A stretch of DNA of 64,000 bases from Roseococcus microcysteis. Lineage in GTDB: Bacteria > Pseudomonadota > Alphaproteobacteria > Acetobacterales > Acetobacteraceae. The stretch is from NCBI RefSeq assembly GCF_014764365.1, contig NZ_CP061718.1, positions 1,612,001 to 1,676,000 on the forward strand, read 5' to 3'. Below are positions 26,385-35,337 of this stretch, piece by piece. The notes below the pieces were generated by a model, which worked only from the letters and a program-made list of their open reading frames with translations, had not been told where the DNA came from and searched no databases. Made by a program: the position numbers and the translations under genes. How positions within the stretch are numbered: the first letter of the stretch is position 1; each line of letters starts with the position of its first letter.

Positions 26385-27701
26385 ATGCCCCATTTCGACA
26401 TGATCCTGCGCGGCGGCCAGGCCGTCCTGCCCTGGGGCATCGAGCCTTTGGACATCGGCGTGCGCGACGGGCGCATCGCCGCCATGGGCGACCTCCGCCG
26501 AGCCGAGGCCGAGCAGGTGCTGGACTGCGCGCGACTGCATGTCCTGCCCGGGCTGATTGATGCCCATGTCCATCTGCGCGAGCCGGGTGACCCCAATGTC
26601 GAGACGATCGCCACCGGCACCAGGGCCGCCGTGCTGGGTGGGCTGGCGGCGGTGTTCGACATGCCCAACACCAACCCCTCCATCACCGACAGCGACCAGC
26701 TGGCCTGGAAGCGCGGCCATGTGAGCGAACACGCCTGGTGCGACATGGGCATCTATGTCGGCGCCTCGAAGAAGAACATCGCCGACCTCGCCGCGCTGGA
26801 AGCGGAAGACAATGTCTGCGCGGTGAAGGTCTTCGCCGGCTCCTCCACCGGTGACCTGCTGATCGAGGATGACGCGACGCTGGAGGCCGTGATGCGCTCC
26901 GGCCGCCGACGCATCTGCTACCATTCCGAGGACGAATACCGGCTGCAGGAGCGCAAGAAGCTCTTCACCTCCGGCATGCCGCACCGCAACCACATGGAGT
27001 GGCGCGACGTCGAGACCGCCATGCTGGGCACGAAGCGCCTGATGGCCCTGGCCCGCAAGACCGGCCGCCCCGCCCATATCCTGCACGTGAGCAGCGCGGA
27101 GGAGCTGGAATACCTGGCCGGCTTCCGCGACCTCTGCACCGTCGAGGTGCTGATGAACCACCTGACCCAGACCGACGAGGCCTATGACCGCCTCGGCGGC
27201 TATGCCGTGATGAACCCCCCCATCCGCGACCGCCGCCACCTGGAGGCCGCCTGGGAGGCCGTCCGCAACGGCACGGTGGACGTGGTGGGCAGCGACCATG
27301 CGCCCCACAGCCGCGCCGCCAAGGAACGCCCCTGGCCCGACACGGCGGCGGGCCTGACCGGCGTGCAGACCATCGTGCCCGTCATGCTGGACCATGTGAG
27401 CCAGGGGCGCCTGAGCCTCATGCGGCTGGTGGACCTGATGTGCGCGGGGCCGGCGCGGGTCTATGGCGCGGTGAACAAGGGGCGGCTCGCGGTCGGCTAT
27501 GACGCCGACTTCACCCTGGTGGACATGGCCGCCAGCCGCGAGATCACCGAGGACTGGATCGCGAGCCCCTGCGGCTGGACGCCCTTCGCCGGCTATCGCT
27601 GCCAGGGCTGGCCGGTGGGGACCATCGTGCGCGGCCATGCGGTCATGCGCGAGGGCGAGGTGCTGGGCGCGCCGGTCGGCAAGCCCGTGCAGTTCAGGTA
27701 G
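26385..27701 (+). CDS. Dihydroorotase (PyrC/AllB-like amidohydrolase)
   Basis: A 438-aa amidohydrolase. Metal ligands are visible: DAHVHLREPG, the candidate carboxylated Lys in CAVKVFAGSS, HSED, HVSS and GSDHAPHS. HLREPG and the length suit class I dihydroorotase, which closes N-carbamoyl-aspartate in pyrimidine synthesis; RGHAVMREGEV near the end is also typical. Annotation as dihydroorotase is safe at family level, while the exact paralogue (pyrC or a catabolic cyclic amidase) is less sure because no other pyr gene is nearby. Confidence 0.9.
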   Translation: MPHFDMILRGGQAVLPWGIEPLDIGVRDGRIAAMGDLRRAEAEQVLDCARLHVLPGLIDAHVHLREPGDPNVETIATGTRAAVLGGLAAVFDMPNTNPSITDSDQLAWKRGHVSEHAWCDMGIYVGASKKNIADLAALEAEDNVCAVKVFAGSSTGDLLIEDDATLEAVMRSGRRRICYHSEDEYRLQERKKLFTSGMPHRNHMEWRDVETAMLGTKRLMALARKTGRPAHILHVSSAEELEYLAGFRDLCTVEVLMNHLTQTDEAYDRLGGYAVMNPPIRDRRHLEAAWEAVRNGTVDVVGSDHAPHSRAAKERPWPDTAAGLTGVQTIVPVMLDHVSQGRLSLMRLVDLMCAGPARVYGAVNKGRLAVGYDADFTLVDMAASREITEDWIASPCGWTPFAGYRCQGWPVGTIVRGHAVMREGEVLGAPVGKPVQFR

Positions 27702-27702
27702 G

Positions 27703-27921
27703 TCACAGGAACTTGCCGCGCTCCAGGATTTCGAGCGTGTACTCCCGGTAGGTCATGCCGAGCTCCTCGGCGCGGGCGAGGCGCCGCAGCGCGATCTCCG
27801 GCGGCGGCGTCTTCCAGGCGCGGCGATGCGCGCGGCGCCAGGCCCATAGCCGCCAGGAGGCGCCGCCCGGGTCCTCCTCCTCCAGCGGCGGGCCGCCATT
27901 GTGGCCGAGAGGGGCCGTCAC
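27703..27921 (-). CDS. Small conserved protein with HNGGPPL motif
   Basis: A 72-aa protein starting MTAPLGHNGGPPLEEE. The GHNGGPPL segment recurs in many small alphaproteobacterial proteins of unknown function; I recognise the motif but no role. The rest is basic and helical, closing with MTYREYTLEILERGKFL. It overlaps the acetyltransferase stop by 4 nt, which supports real coupled translation with the regulator operon. Confidence 0.78.
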   Translation of the reverse strand: MTAPLGHNGGPPLEEEDPGGASWRLWAWRRAHRRAWKTPPPEIALRRLARAEELGMTYREYTLEILERGKFL

Positions 27922-28439
27922 GCGAGGCGCTTGTACATGATGGCCGTGCCCTCCAGCCGGTCCTCCCGCGCCGCGCGCGCCCAGCCGGGCAGCACGCCCA
28001 CCAACACATAGCCCAGCGATTCATAGAGAGGCTGCGCCGCGCTGCCCGCCACGGTGTCCAGCGTGAGCAGGCTGCGCCCCTCGGCGCGGGCGATGGGCTC
28101 CATCGCCTGCATCAGCGCCCGGCCCAGCCCCTGGCGGCGGGAATCGGGACGGACCAGCACCTTGCAGACCTCGGCGCGGTGGCGCTGGTTGGGCGGGGTG
28201 GCGAGGTCGAGCTGGGCGGTGCCCAGGATGCGCCCCGCGCGGCTTGCCACCAGCAGCCGGCGTTCGCCCGCCGCCACGGCGGGCAGCACCTTGGCGCGCC
28301 ACCAGTGGGCAGCATCCTCAACGGCGAAGGGCAGGATGAACCCCACGCTGGCCCCGCCATGGACGCAGCCATGCAGGATTTCGGACAGGGCCGGCAGCGC
28401 GGCCTCGGCGGCGGTGGCGTCCAGTTCCTGAATGGTCAT
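27918..28439 (-). CDS. GNAT family N-acetyltransferase
   Basis: A 173-aa acetyl-CoA-dependent acyltransferase. The CoA-binding motif A is VLVRPDSRRQGLGRALMQAME near residue 90, followed by LTLDTVAGSAAQPLYESLGY (motif B). The acceptor is unknown; antibiotic or metabolite acetylation is possible. The gene overlaps the upstream XRE-cupin regulator by 4 nt and is therefore probably its regulated partner. Confidence 0.9.
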   Translation of the reverse strand: MTIQELDATAAEAALPALSEILHGCVHGGASVGFILPFAVEDAAHWWRAKVLPAVAAGERRLLVASRAGRILGTAQLDLATPPNQRHRAEVCKVLVRPDSRRQGLGRALMQAMEPIARAEGRSLLTLDTVAGSAAQPLYESLGYVLVGVLPGWARAAREDRLEGTAIMYKRLA

Positions 28440-29011
28440 GGCGCGGCGATCGCGATGAGGTAGGCCGCGCCCTCCGGCCCCGCCGCCAGCCTTGTGGGGC
28501 CGGTCAGGATCAGGCGCAGGCAGTCGCCTGGTGCCAGATCCCAGCCCTGCGGGCCATGCTCGAAGCGCAGCGCGCCCGCCGTCAGCAGCAAATGCTGTTC
28601 CATCCGCGGCACGGGCGGGGCCGGGTAGGCGATGGCCGCCCCCGCGGGCAATTCGCCCGCCACCATCTCCATCCGCAGCCCCGCCCCGGGGGGCGAGGCG
28701 GCGCGGCGGCGGAAGCCCGTCTCGGGGTCGGTCCAGCGGGGCTGGTCGGCCAGGCGCACCAGCGCGGGGGCGGTGCCCTCGGCCTCGGCCATCAGGCGCG
28801 AGAGGGTCCAGCCATGCACGGCGCAGAGACGGCCGAGCATGGCGGCGGTGGGGCTGGTCTCCCCGCGTTCGAGGCGGGAGAGGGTGGCGCGGGAAATGCC
28901 GCTGCGCTGGGCCAGCTCCTCCAGCGACAGGCCGGATTCGGCGCGCAGCGCGGCCAGGCGGGCGGCGAGGCGGCGTTCAAGCGGGTCATCCACCAGCGTG
29001 GCGTCTTGCAT
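28436..29011 (-). CDS. XRE family regulator with C-terminal cupin
   Basis: A 191-aa regulator. The N-terminal helix-turn-helix is SLEELAQRSGISRATLSRLERGETSPT (split across residues 30-56); the C-terminal half is a cupin barrel (MEQHLLLTAGALRFEHG and APGDCLRLIL) that could sense a small ligand. The ATG at 29011 abuts a perfect palindrome with no ribosome-binding site between, so either the message is nearly leaderless or the TTG 12 codons upstream is used. Self-regulation of the regulator-GNAT-HNGGPPL operon is the simplest reading. Confidence 0.9.
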   Translation of the reverse strand: MQDATLVDDPLERRLAARLAALRAESGLSLEELAQRSGISRATLSRLERGETSPTAAMLGRLCAVHGWTLSRLMAEAEGTAPALVRLADQPRWTDPETGFRRRAASPPGAGLRMEMVAGELPAGAAIAYPAPPVPRMEQHLLLTAGALRFEHGPQGWDLAPGDCLRLILTGPTRLAAGPEGAAYLIAIAAP

Positions 29012-29028
29012 GTGAGAAAATTTCTCAC
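29012..29028. promoter_or_regulatory. Operator-like palindrome at the XRE-cupin gene
   Basis: GTGAGAAA-A-TTTCTCAC is a perfect 8+8 nt palindrome around a single central base, AT-rich in a very GC-rich genome and touching the regulator start codon. This is what an autoregulatory XRE binding site should look like. Binding is inferred. Confidence 0.7.
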
Positions 29029-29054
29029 CAACAAGATGCCGCGTCAAGCGCCTC

Positions 29055-29453
29055 TCAGAACAGTCCGGGCCAGCGGGCGGTGCGGTCGGCCTCCTGCGCC
29101 GGGGTCAGGCCGGTGGGGCCGTCCACCACGCCGCGCGGGCCATTGGCCAAAGGTGGGCCCAGCAGGGGCGGCCGCGTCACCCAGCAATCCGTCTGGCCCA
29201 GGCTGCGCGTGCAATAGGGCGCGTTGCCGGGCGCGGGGGCGGCGGCGGCGCAATAGCTCATGCCGCGGTCCAGCCGGACGATGGAGCAATCCCGCCCCGT
29301 GACGGCGCTGACGATCAAATCCGGCGGCGCGCGGCCCGTCAGCGGGAGGGAGACGACCGTCGCCGCGCCCAGCCCGACCAGGGTCGGGCCATCACAGGCG
29401 GGCAGCGCCAGGGCCAGCAGCAGGGGGAGGAAACGCCGGGGAAAGGGAGCCAT
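29055..29453 (-). CDS. Hypothetical lipoprotein
   Basis: A 132-aa protein with a signal peptide and lipobox (LLALALPAC, Cys20). The mature part has four further Cys (DCSIVRLDRGMSYC and PYCTRSLGQTDCW), which may form disulfides in the periplasm. I do not recognise a named family. It lies divergently from the YfgM-like gene and upstream of the XRE regulator with a 43-nt gap. Confidence 0.72.
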   Translation of the reverse strand: MAPFPRRFLPLLLALALPACDGPTLVGLGAATVVSLPLTGRAPPDLIVSAVTGRDCSIVRLDRGMSYCAAAAPAPGNAPYCTRSLGQTDCWVTRPPLLGPPLANGPRGVVDGPTGLTPAQEADRTARWPGLF

Positions 29454-29547
29454 TCCCCCCTTCCAGCACGCCCAGCCTTAACGCAAGGCGAAGCGCAAGC
29501 TATACCCCCTGCTCCCACGCGGCCCACATCCGGAAAAGCCCAGAGCC

Positions 29548-30198
29548 TTGCCCGATCTTGTTGACGAAGTTGATGAGGAACTGCGCGCCGAACGCGCCAA
29601 GCGGCTGGCCATGCGCTATGGCAGCCTGCTGGCCGGGGCGCTGCTGCTGGTGCTGGCGGGCGTGGCCGGCTGGCAGGGCTGGCGCTGGTATGAGAATCGC
29701 CAGGCCGGCCAGGCCGCCGCGCAATTCCTGACCGTGGCCCAGCAGGCCGCTACCGAGGGCGCCGACATGCGCGCGGCCGCCGAGCGCTTCAACGCCATCG
29801 CCGCCGAGGCGCCCCCCGGCTACCGCACCCTGGCCCGGCTGCGCGCCGCCGCCCTGCTGGCCGAGACGGGCCAGCGTGACGAGGCGCTGGCCGCCTACAA
29901 CGCCCTGGCCGGCGATGGCGGGGTGGACAGCCTCTACCGTGACCTCGCCACCGTGCTATGGGGCCTGCACGCGGTGGACGTGGCCGATGCGGGAGAGATC
30001 ACGGCCCGCCTCACCCCGCTGGCGGGCGATGCCGCCCCCTGGCGCGCCTCCGCGCGGGAGGTGCTGGCGTTGGTCGCGCTGCGCGCCGGACGCAATGCCG
30101 AGGCGCGGGGACATCTTCAGGCCCTGCTGGCCGATGCGGCGACGCCGCCCGGAATCCGGGAACGCGCGAACCGCCTGATGCAAGGAATGGGAAGCTGA
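29548..30198 (+). CDS. YfgM-like membrane-anchored tetratricopeptide protein
   Basis: A 216-aa protein beginning at TTG (29548). After a charged cytoplasmic start (VDEVDEELRAERAKRLAMRYG) comes one transmembrane helix and a periplasmic helical-repeat domain, the layout of YfgM/TPR-21 proteins that lie before bamB and der in many Proteobacteria. YfgM associates with the Sec translocon and periplasmic chaperones in E. coli; the same here is an inference. It overlaps bamB by 1 nt (TGATG). Confidence 0.82.
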   Translation: MPDLVDEVDEELRAERAKRLAMRYGSLLAGALLLVLAGVAGWQGWRWYENRQAGQAAAQFLTVAQQAATEGADMRAAAERFNAIAAEAPPGYRTLARLRAAALLAETGQRDEALAAYNALAGDGGVDSLYRDLATVLWGLHAVDVADAGEITARLTPLAGDAAPWRASAREVLALVALRAGRNAEARGHLQALLADAATPPGIRERANRLMQGMGS

Positions 30199-31568
30199 TG
30201 GACAAGCCCGTGAATGCCCCTCTCTGGGGCCGCCGCGCCGCCCTGCTGGGCGCCGCCGCGCTGGTCGCCGGCTGCGACACCATCACCGACGCGACCGACC
30301 GGCTGCTCGGCACCCGCAAGGAGCCGCTGCCCGGCGCCCGCGCGCCCGTGCTCTCGGCCCAGCGCACGCTGGGGGTGGATGCCTCCGCCCAGGCGCGCCC
30401 CTTCACACTGCCCGCCCCCGTGGTGAACACCGCCTGGACCACGCCCGGCGGCAATGCCGGCCACGCGCCGGGGCACCTGGCCCTCGCCCGCCCGCTGGGC
30501 GAGGTGTGGCGCAGCTCCATCGGCACCGGCACCGGCTACCGCCAGCGCATGACCGCGCCGCCCCTGGTCGAGGGCGAGACCGTCTATGCCATGGACGCCA
30601 TGGGCCGTGTCTCGGCGCTCGACATCGCGCGCGGCAACCGCCGCTGGCAGCGCGACACCCGCCCCGAGGATTCGCGCGGCGGCGCGCTGGGCGGCGCCAT
30701 GGCCCTGCATGAGGGCAGCCTCTACGTCGTCACCGGCCTCGCCGAGGTCATGGCGCTGGACCCCGCCACGGGCGAAATCCGCTGGCGCGCGCCCATGCCC
30801 TCGGCCGCGCGCGGCGGCATCGCGGTGGCGGGCGGGCGCATCCTGGTGCCCAATGTCGAGAACAATGTGGTGGCCTTCTCCACCCAGGATGGCAGCCGCG
30901 CCTGGTCCTTCCGCGGCACGCCCGTGCAGGCGCTGATGCTGGGCCAGCCCAGCCCCGCCGTGGACGGGGACATCGCGGTGGTGGGCCTCGCCTCGGGCGA
31001 GATCGTGGCGCTGCGCGTGGCCGATGGCCGCACCGTCTGGACCGAGAGCCTGGGCATGGCGCGTTCCGGCGCACCCTCGCTCTCCGACATCAGCGCCATC
31101 ACCGCCATGCCCGTCATTGACCGTGGGCGCGTGCATGTGACCAGCGTGGGCGGCACCAGCGCCTCGCTCGACCTGCGCTCGGGCCGGCGGGTATGGGAGC
31201 GCGATGTGGGCGGACCCGTAACGGTGGCCGCGGCCGGCGATTGGGTGTGGCTGCTCTCGCGCGAAGCGGAACTGATCTGCATGGGGCGCGAGGATGGGCG
31301 CATCCGCTGGATCACCGCCCTGCCCTCCTTCGGCGACCCGGACCGGCGGCGCGACCCCATCCTCTACGGCCCGCCCGTCCTCGGCGGCGGGCGCCTGCTG
31401 CTGACCAGCAGCACGGGCCAGGCCATCGAGGTGGACGCAGATGCGGGCGAGATCATCGCGCGCTCCCGCCTGCCCTCGGGCTGCACGCTGCAGCCGGCGC
31501 TGGCGCTGGAAGGCGCCTATCTGCTGGTGGACAGCGGCAGCGTCGTCGCCCTGCGCGGCGTGGGATGA
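30198..31568 (+). CDS. bamB: Outer membrane protein assembly factor BamB
   Basis: A 456-aa PQQ-type beta-propeller lipoprotein of the BAM complex, which helps insert beta-barrel proteins. It has a lipobox (AALVAGC, Cys26) and repeated propeller blades such as SALDIARGNRRWQRD, MALDPATGEIRWRA and LDLRSGRRVWERDVGG. Position between a YfgM-like gene and der is the conserved arrangement. It overlaps der by 4 nt. Confidence 0.9.
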   Translation: MDKPVNAPLWGRRAALLGAAALVAGCDTITDATDRLLGTRKEPLPGARAPVLSAQRTLGVDASAQARPFTLPAPVVNTAWTTPGGNAGHAPGHLALARPLGEVWRSSIGTGTGYRQRMTAPPLVEGETVYAMDAMGRVSALDIARGNRRWQRDTRPEDSRGGALGGAMALHEGSLYVVTGLAEVMALDPATGEIRWRAPMPSAARGGIAVAGGRILVPNVENNVVAFSTQDGSRAWSFRGTPVQALMLGQPSPAVDGDIAVVGLASGEIVALRVADGRTVWTESLGMARSGAPSLSDISAITAMPVIDRGRVHVTSVGGTSASLDLRSGRRVWERDVGGPVTVAAAGDWVWLLSREAELICMGREDGRIRWITALPSFGDPDRRRDPILYGPPVLGGGRLLLTSSTGQAIEVDADAGEIIARSRLPSGCTLQPALALEGAYLLVDSGSVVALRGVG

Positions 31569-32929
31569 GCACGGCCGAACAGGGCGGCGGGCTGCCCGTC
31601 GTCGCCATTCTGGGCCGGCCGAATGTGGGGAAATCCTCCCTGTTCAACCGGCTGGTCGGGCGGCGCATCGCCATCGTGGACGACACGCCCGGCGTCACGC
31701 GCGACCGCAAGGAAGCGGAGACGATGATCGCCGGCCGCGACGTCATGCTGGTGGACACGGCCGGGCTGGAGGAAGCGGCCCCCGAGACGCTGTTCGGCCG
31801 CATGCGCGCGAGCAGCGAGGCGGCGCTGGACATGGCGGACGTGGCCATCTTCGTGGTGGATGTCCGCGCGGGCATCACGGCGGCCGACCGCGCCTTCGCC
31901 AACTGGCTGCGCCGCGCCCGCCGCCCCGTGATCCTGGTGGCCAACAAGGCCGAGGGCCGCGGCGGCGCCTCCGCCGCCATGGAGGCCTATGAGCTGGGCC
32001 TGGGCGACCCCATCGCCGTCTCGGCCGAGCATGGCGAGGGCATCGGCACCCTCATGGACGAGATCGCGGAACACCTGCCCGCCCCACCGGAGGATACGGG
32101 CCAGGACGAGGACAACCGCCCGCTGCGCCTGGCCATCCTGGGCCGGCCCAATGCCGGCAAGTCCACCCTGCTGAACACGCTGATCGGCGAGGAACGCATG
32201 ATCACGGGGCCGGAGCCCGGCCTCACGCGCGACGCCATCGCCTCGGAATTCGAGGATGAGGTGGGGCGCATCCGCGTGGTGGACACGGCGGGGATGCGCA
32301 AGCGCGCCCGCATCACCCACCGGCTGGAGGAGATGAGTGTCGCCGCCTCCATCAACGCGCTGCGCGAGGCGGAGGTGGTGGTGCTGGTCCTCGACGCCCT
32401 GCTGGGGCTGGAGGAGCAGGACATCCGCATCGCCCGCCTGGCGGAGCGCGAGGGCCGCGCCGTGGTCATCGCGCTGAACAAGTGGGATGCGGTGGAGGAC
32501 CGCGCGGCGGCGCGGGGCCGCGTGGCGGACACGCTGGAGACCTCGCTGAACCAGCTGCGCGGCATCGAGGTGGTGACCATGTCCGCCGCCACGGGCGCGG
32601 GGGTGGACAAGCTGATGCCCGCGGTGCGCCGCACCCATGAACGCTGGAACCGCCGCATCGGCACGGGCGCCTTGAACCGCTGGTTCGAGCACATGCTGGA
32701 AAAGCACCAGCCGCCGCTGGTGGATGGGCGGCGCCTCAAGCTGCGCTACGCCACCATGCCGAAGGCACGCCCGCCCACCATCGTGATCTTCGGCACGCGG
32801 GCCGAGCAGCTGCCGCTGGAATACCAGCGCTATCTGCTGAACGGCTTCCGGACGGAGTTCGACATGCCGGGCGTGCCCATCCGGCTGCAATTGCGCGGGA
32901 CCGAGAACCCCTACGCCGAGGCCGAATAG
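31565..32929 (+). CDS. der: Ribosome biogenesis GTPase Der (EngA)
   Basis: A 454-aa protein with two tandem GTPase domains needed for 50S assembly. Domain 1: GRPNVGKSSLFN, TPGVTRD, DTAGLE, NKAEG. Domain 2 from about residue 187: GRPNAGKSTLLN, PGLTRD, DTAGMRKRARI, NKWDAVED. The KH-like C-domain follows from TGALNRWFEHML. In domain 1 the G4 motif reads NKAEG, where many Der proteins also diverge from NKxD. Confidence 0.97.
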   Translation: MSTAEQGGGLPVVAILGRPNVGKSSLFNRLVGRRIAIVDDTPGVTRDRKEAETMIAGRDVMLVDTAGLEEAAPETLFGRMRASSEAALDMADVAIFVVDVRAGITAADRAFANWLRRARRPVILVANKAEGRGGASAAMEAYELGLGDPIAVSAEHGEGIGTLMDEIAEHLPAPPEDTGQDEDNRPLRLAILGRPNAGKSTLLNTLIGEERMITGPEPGLTRDAIASEFEDEVGRIRVVDTAGMRKRARITHRLEEMSVAASINALREAEVVVLVLDALLGLEEQDIRIARLAEREGRAVVIALNKWDAVEDRAAARGRVADTLETSLNQLRGIEVVTMSAATGAGVDKLMPAVRRTHERWNRRIGTGALNRWFEHMLEKHQPPLVDGRRLKLRYATMPKARPPTIVIFGTRAEQLPLEYQRYLLNGFRTEFDMPGVPIRLQLRGTENPYAEAE

Positions 32930-33014
32930 GCGCACGGCAGGGTTTCGCAGAATGCCGAAGCGTTGAGGCTCCCTCCCGGTGCAGGCTTGTCGCCCGCGCC
33001 GAGGAGACGCCGCC

Positions 33015-33830
33015 ATGTCCGCCGCCTATGAAGCCTTCCGCGCCCTGCATGAAGGCCCCGGCTTCGTCATGCCCAACCCCTGGGACGGCGCCTCCGCGGT
33101 GCTGCTGGCGCGGGAGGGTTTTCCGGCGCTTGCCTCCACCTCGCTCGGCATCGCCTTCGCGGCGGGGGTGCCCGATGCGCGGGCGGCCATCAGCCGCGAG
33201 GCCGCCATCGCCAATGCGGCGCTGATCGGGCGGCTCACCGGCCTGCCGGTGAATGGCGATTTGGAGGATGGCTTCGGCCCCGCGCCCGAGGATGTGGTGG
33301 CGACGGTGGAAGCGGCCATCGCCGCCGGCCTGGCGGGGCTGGGCATCGAGGACATCACGACCGACCCCGCGCGGCCCATCCATGATTTCGACCACGCGGT
33401 GGCTCGCGTCGCGGCCGCCGCGAAGGCCGCGCGCGGGCGCATCCTGCTGACCGCGCGCTGCGACAATTTCCTGCACGGGCGGCCGGACCTGGACGACACC
33501 ATCCGCCGCCTGGTCGCCTTCGCCGAGGTGGGGGCGGATGTGCTCTACGCCCCCGGCCTGCCGGACATGGACAGCATCCGCGCCGTGGTCCGCGCCGTGG
33601 CGCCGCGCCCTGTGAACGTGGTGTTCGGGCCGCGCTCCGGCCCCGTGCCCCTGGAGGAACTTGCGGCGGCGGGCGTGCGGCGCGTCTCCTTGGGCGGGGC
33701 GCTCTACCGCCACGCCATGGGGGCGCTGGTGGGGGCAGCGCGCGAACTCCGCGCCGGGCGTTTCGACTTCATGCAGGGGGCGGTGACGACGCCCGAGGTC
33801 ACGGCGCTGCTGCCGCCCGCAAAAGGCTGA
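33015..33830 (+). CDS. Isocitrate lyase/PEP mutase family protein
   Basis: A 271-aa TIM-barrel protein of the isocitrate lyase/phosphoenolpyruvate mutase superfamily. Seen: MPNPWDGASA near residue 19, NGDLEDGFG near 80 (metal-binding acidic loop), GIEDIT near 110, and LLTARCDNFL where isocitrate lyases carry KKCGH. Lacking that loop, it is not a classical isocitrate lyase; oxaloacetate hydrolase, 2-methylisocitrate lyase-like or carboxy-PEP mutase-like activities are possible. It stands alone before the CoA-transferase operon, with a 135-nt gap that holds an 8-bp GC hairpin at 33895-33915. Confidence 0.88.
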   Translation: MSAAYEAFRALHEGPGFVMPNPWDGASAVLLAREGFPALASTSLGIAFAAGVPDARAAISREAAIANAALIGRLTGLPVNGDLEDGFGPAPEDVVATVEAAIAAGLAGLGIEDITTDPARPIHDFDHAVARVAAAAKAARGRILLTARCDNFLHGRPDLDDTIRRLVAFAEVGADVLYAPGLPDMDSIRAVVRAVAPRPVNVVFGPRSGPVPLEELAAAGVRRVSLGGALYRHAMGALVGAARELRAGRFDFMQGAVTTPEVTALLPPAKG

Positions 33831-33965
33831 AAATCCGCCGCGCCCCCTTGGAGAACGCGGCCCCTGCCCGCACAATCCGCGCCGACAGAGTAGCGGCGGC
33901 GCGCGGTGCGCCGCCCACCGGGCTGCGGCGTGCCTCGCGCCCGGGACTTGAGGGCAGGAAAGCGG

Positions 33966-34646
33966 ATGATCAACAAGATCGTGAATTCGGTGGCGGAAGC
34001 CCTGGCGGGCGTGAAGGATGGCAGCACCGTCCTGATCGGTGGCTTCGGCAGCGTGGGCCAGCCCGATGAACTCATCGAGGGGCTGATCGAACAGGGCGCC
34101 ACCGACCTCACCTGCGTCGCGAACAATGCGGGCACGGGGCATGTGGGCCTCGCGCGGCTCATGGAGCTGGGCCGGGTGCGGAAGATCATCTGCTCCTTCC
34201 CGCGCAGCGCCGGCAGCGTCGTCTTCGAGGAGCTGTACCGCGAGGGCAAGATCGAGCTGGAGATCGTCCCCCAGGGCACCATGGCCGAGCGCATGCGCGC
34301 CGCGGGTGCCGGCATCCCGGCCTTCTACACCGCCACCTCCACCGGCACGCTTCTGGCCAAGGGCAAAGAGGAGCGCGAGTTCAACGGCCGCAAATACGTG
34401 ATGGAGCACGCGCTGAAGGCCGATGTGGCCCTCATCGAGGGCTGGGAGGCCGACCGCTGGGGCAACATCACCTACAACCAGTCGGGCCGGAACTTTAACC
34501 CGGTGATGGCCATGGCCGCCGACCTGACCATCGCGCAGGTGCAGCACATCCGCGAGCTGGGCGAGCTGAACCCCGAGATGATCGCGACCCCCGGCATCTA
34601 TGTGAAGCGCGTGGTGCGCGTGGATCGCGGCGCGCCCTGGGCGTGA
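33966..34646 (+). CDS. 3-oxoacid CoA-transferase subunit A
   Basis: A 226-aa class I CoA-transferase alpha subunit (PcaI/ScoA type). The CoA-binding GGFGSVGQPDELIEGL motif sits near residue 25, followed by CVANNAGTGHVGL and GIPAFYTATSTGT. It moves CoA from succinyl-CoA to a 3-oxoacid such as acetoacetate or 3-oxoadipate; which one cannot be read. Subunit B follows after 46 nt with its own good ribosome-binding site (GAGGAG). Confidence 0.92.
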   Translation: MINKIVNSVAEALAGVKDGSTVLIGGFGSVGQPDELIEGLIEQGATDLTCVANNAGTGHVGLARLMELGRVRKIICSFPRSAGSVVFEELYREGKIELEIVPQGTMAERMRAAGAGIPAFYTATSTGTLLAKGKEEREFNGRKYVMEHALKADVALIEGWEADRWGNITYNQSGRNFNPVMAMAADLTIAQVQHIRELGELNPEMIATPGIYVKRVVRVDRGAPWA

Positions 34647-34692
34647 CCGCCGGCTCTTTCCTGACCTAAACTCCCCAACGAGGAGAAACGCC

Positions 34693-35337
34693 ATGCAGCC
34701 CTTTTCCCGCGCCCAGATGGCCGCCAAGGCCGCCGCCGACATTCCCGAAGGCTGGGTCGTCAATCTCGGCATCGGCATTCCCACGCTGATCGCCGACCAT
34801 GTGCCGCTGGAGCGCGAGGTCATCTTCCAGTCCGAGAACGGCGTGCTGGGCATGGGCCCCGCCCCCGAGAAGGGCAAGGAGGATCCCTGGCTGATCAATG
34901 CCGGCAAGCAGATGATCACGCTGCGGCCGGGCGGCAGCTTCTGCCACCACGCCGACAGCTTCGCCATGATCCGCGGCGGGCACATTGACCTCTGCGTGCT
35001 GGGCGGCTTCGAGGTGGCGGAGAATGGCGACCTCGCCAACTGGGCCACCTCCGAGAACGACACCGCCCCCGCCGTGGGCGGCGCCATGGACCTGGGCGTG
35101 GGCGCCAAGCAGCTCTGGGTGGTGATGGAGCACACCACCAAGGATGGCCGCCCCAAGATCGTGGAGCGCTGCGGCTATCCGTTGACCGCGCCCGGCAATG
35201 TGCGGCGGGTCTATACGAACCTGGCGGTGCTCGACATCGAGCCGGGGCTTGGCTTCGTGGTGCGTGACATCGCGCCCGGCATCAGCCTCGAGGAACTCCA
35301 GGCGAAGAGTGCGGCCAAGCTGCACACCCGTTCGTGA
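34693..35337 (+). CDS. 3-oxoacid CoA-transferase subunit B
   Basis: A 214-aa class I CoA-transferase beta subunit. The catalytic Glu is in QSENGVLGMGP near residue 51, which forms the glutamyl-CoA intermediate; GWVVNLGIGIPTL and LGGFEVAENGDLANW are the other family marks. The stop overlaps the GTG start of the acyl-CoA dehydrogenase, so the transferase and the oxidation genes share one operon. Confidence 0.93.
   Translation: MQPFSRAQMAAKAAADIPEGWVVNLGIGIPTLIADHVPLEREVIFQSENGVLGMGPAPEKGKEDPWLINAGKQMITLRPGGSFCHHADSFAMIRGGHIDLCVLGGFEVAENGDLANWATSENDTAPAVGGAMDLGVGAKQLWVVMEHTTKDGRPKIVERCGYPLTAPGNVRRVYTNLAVLDIEPGLGFVVRDIAPGISLEELQAKSAAKLHTRS

Noticed and set aside
33015-33830. Isocitrate lyase (aceA)
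   Set aside because: The protein is too short and lacks the KKCGH catalytic loop; only the superfamily can be assigned.
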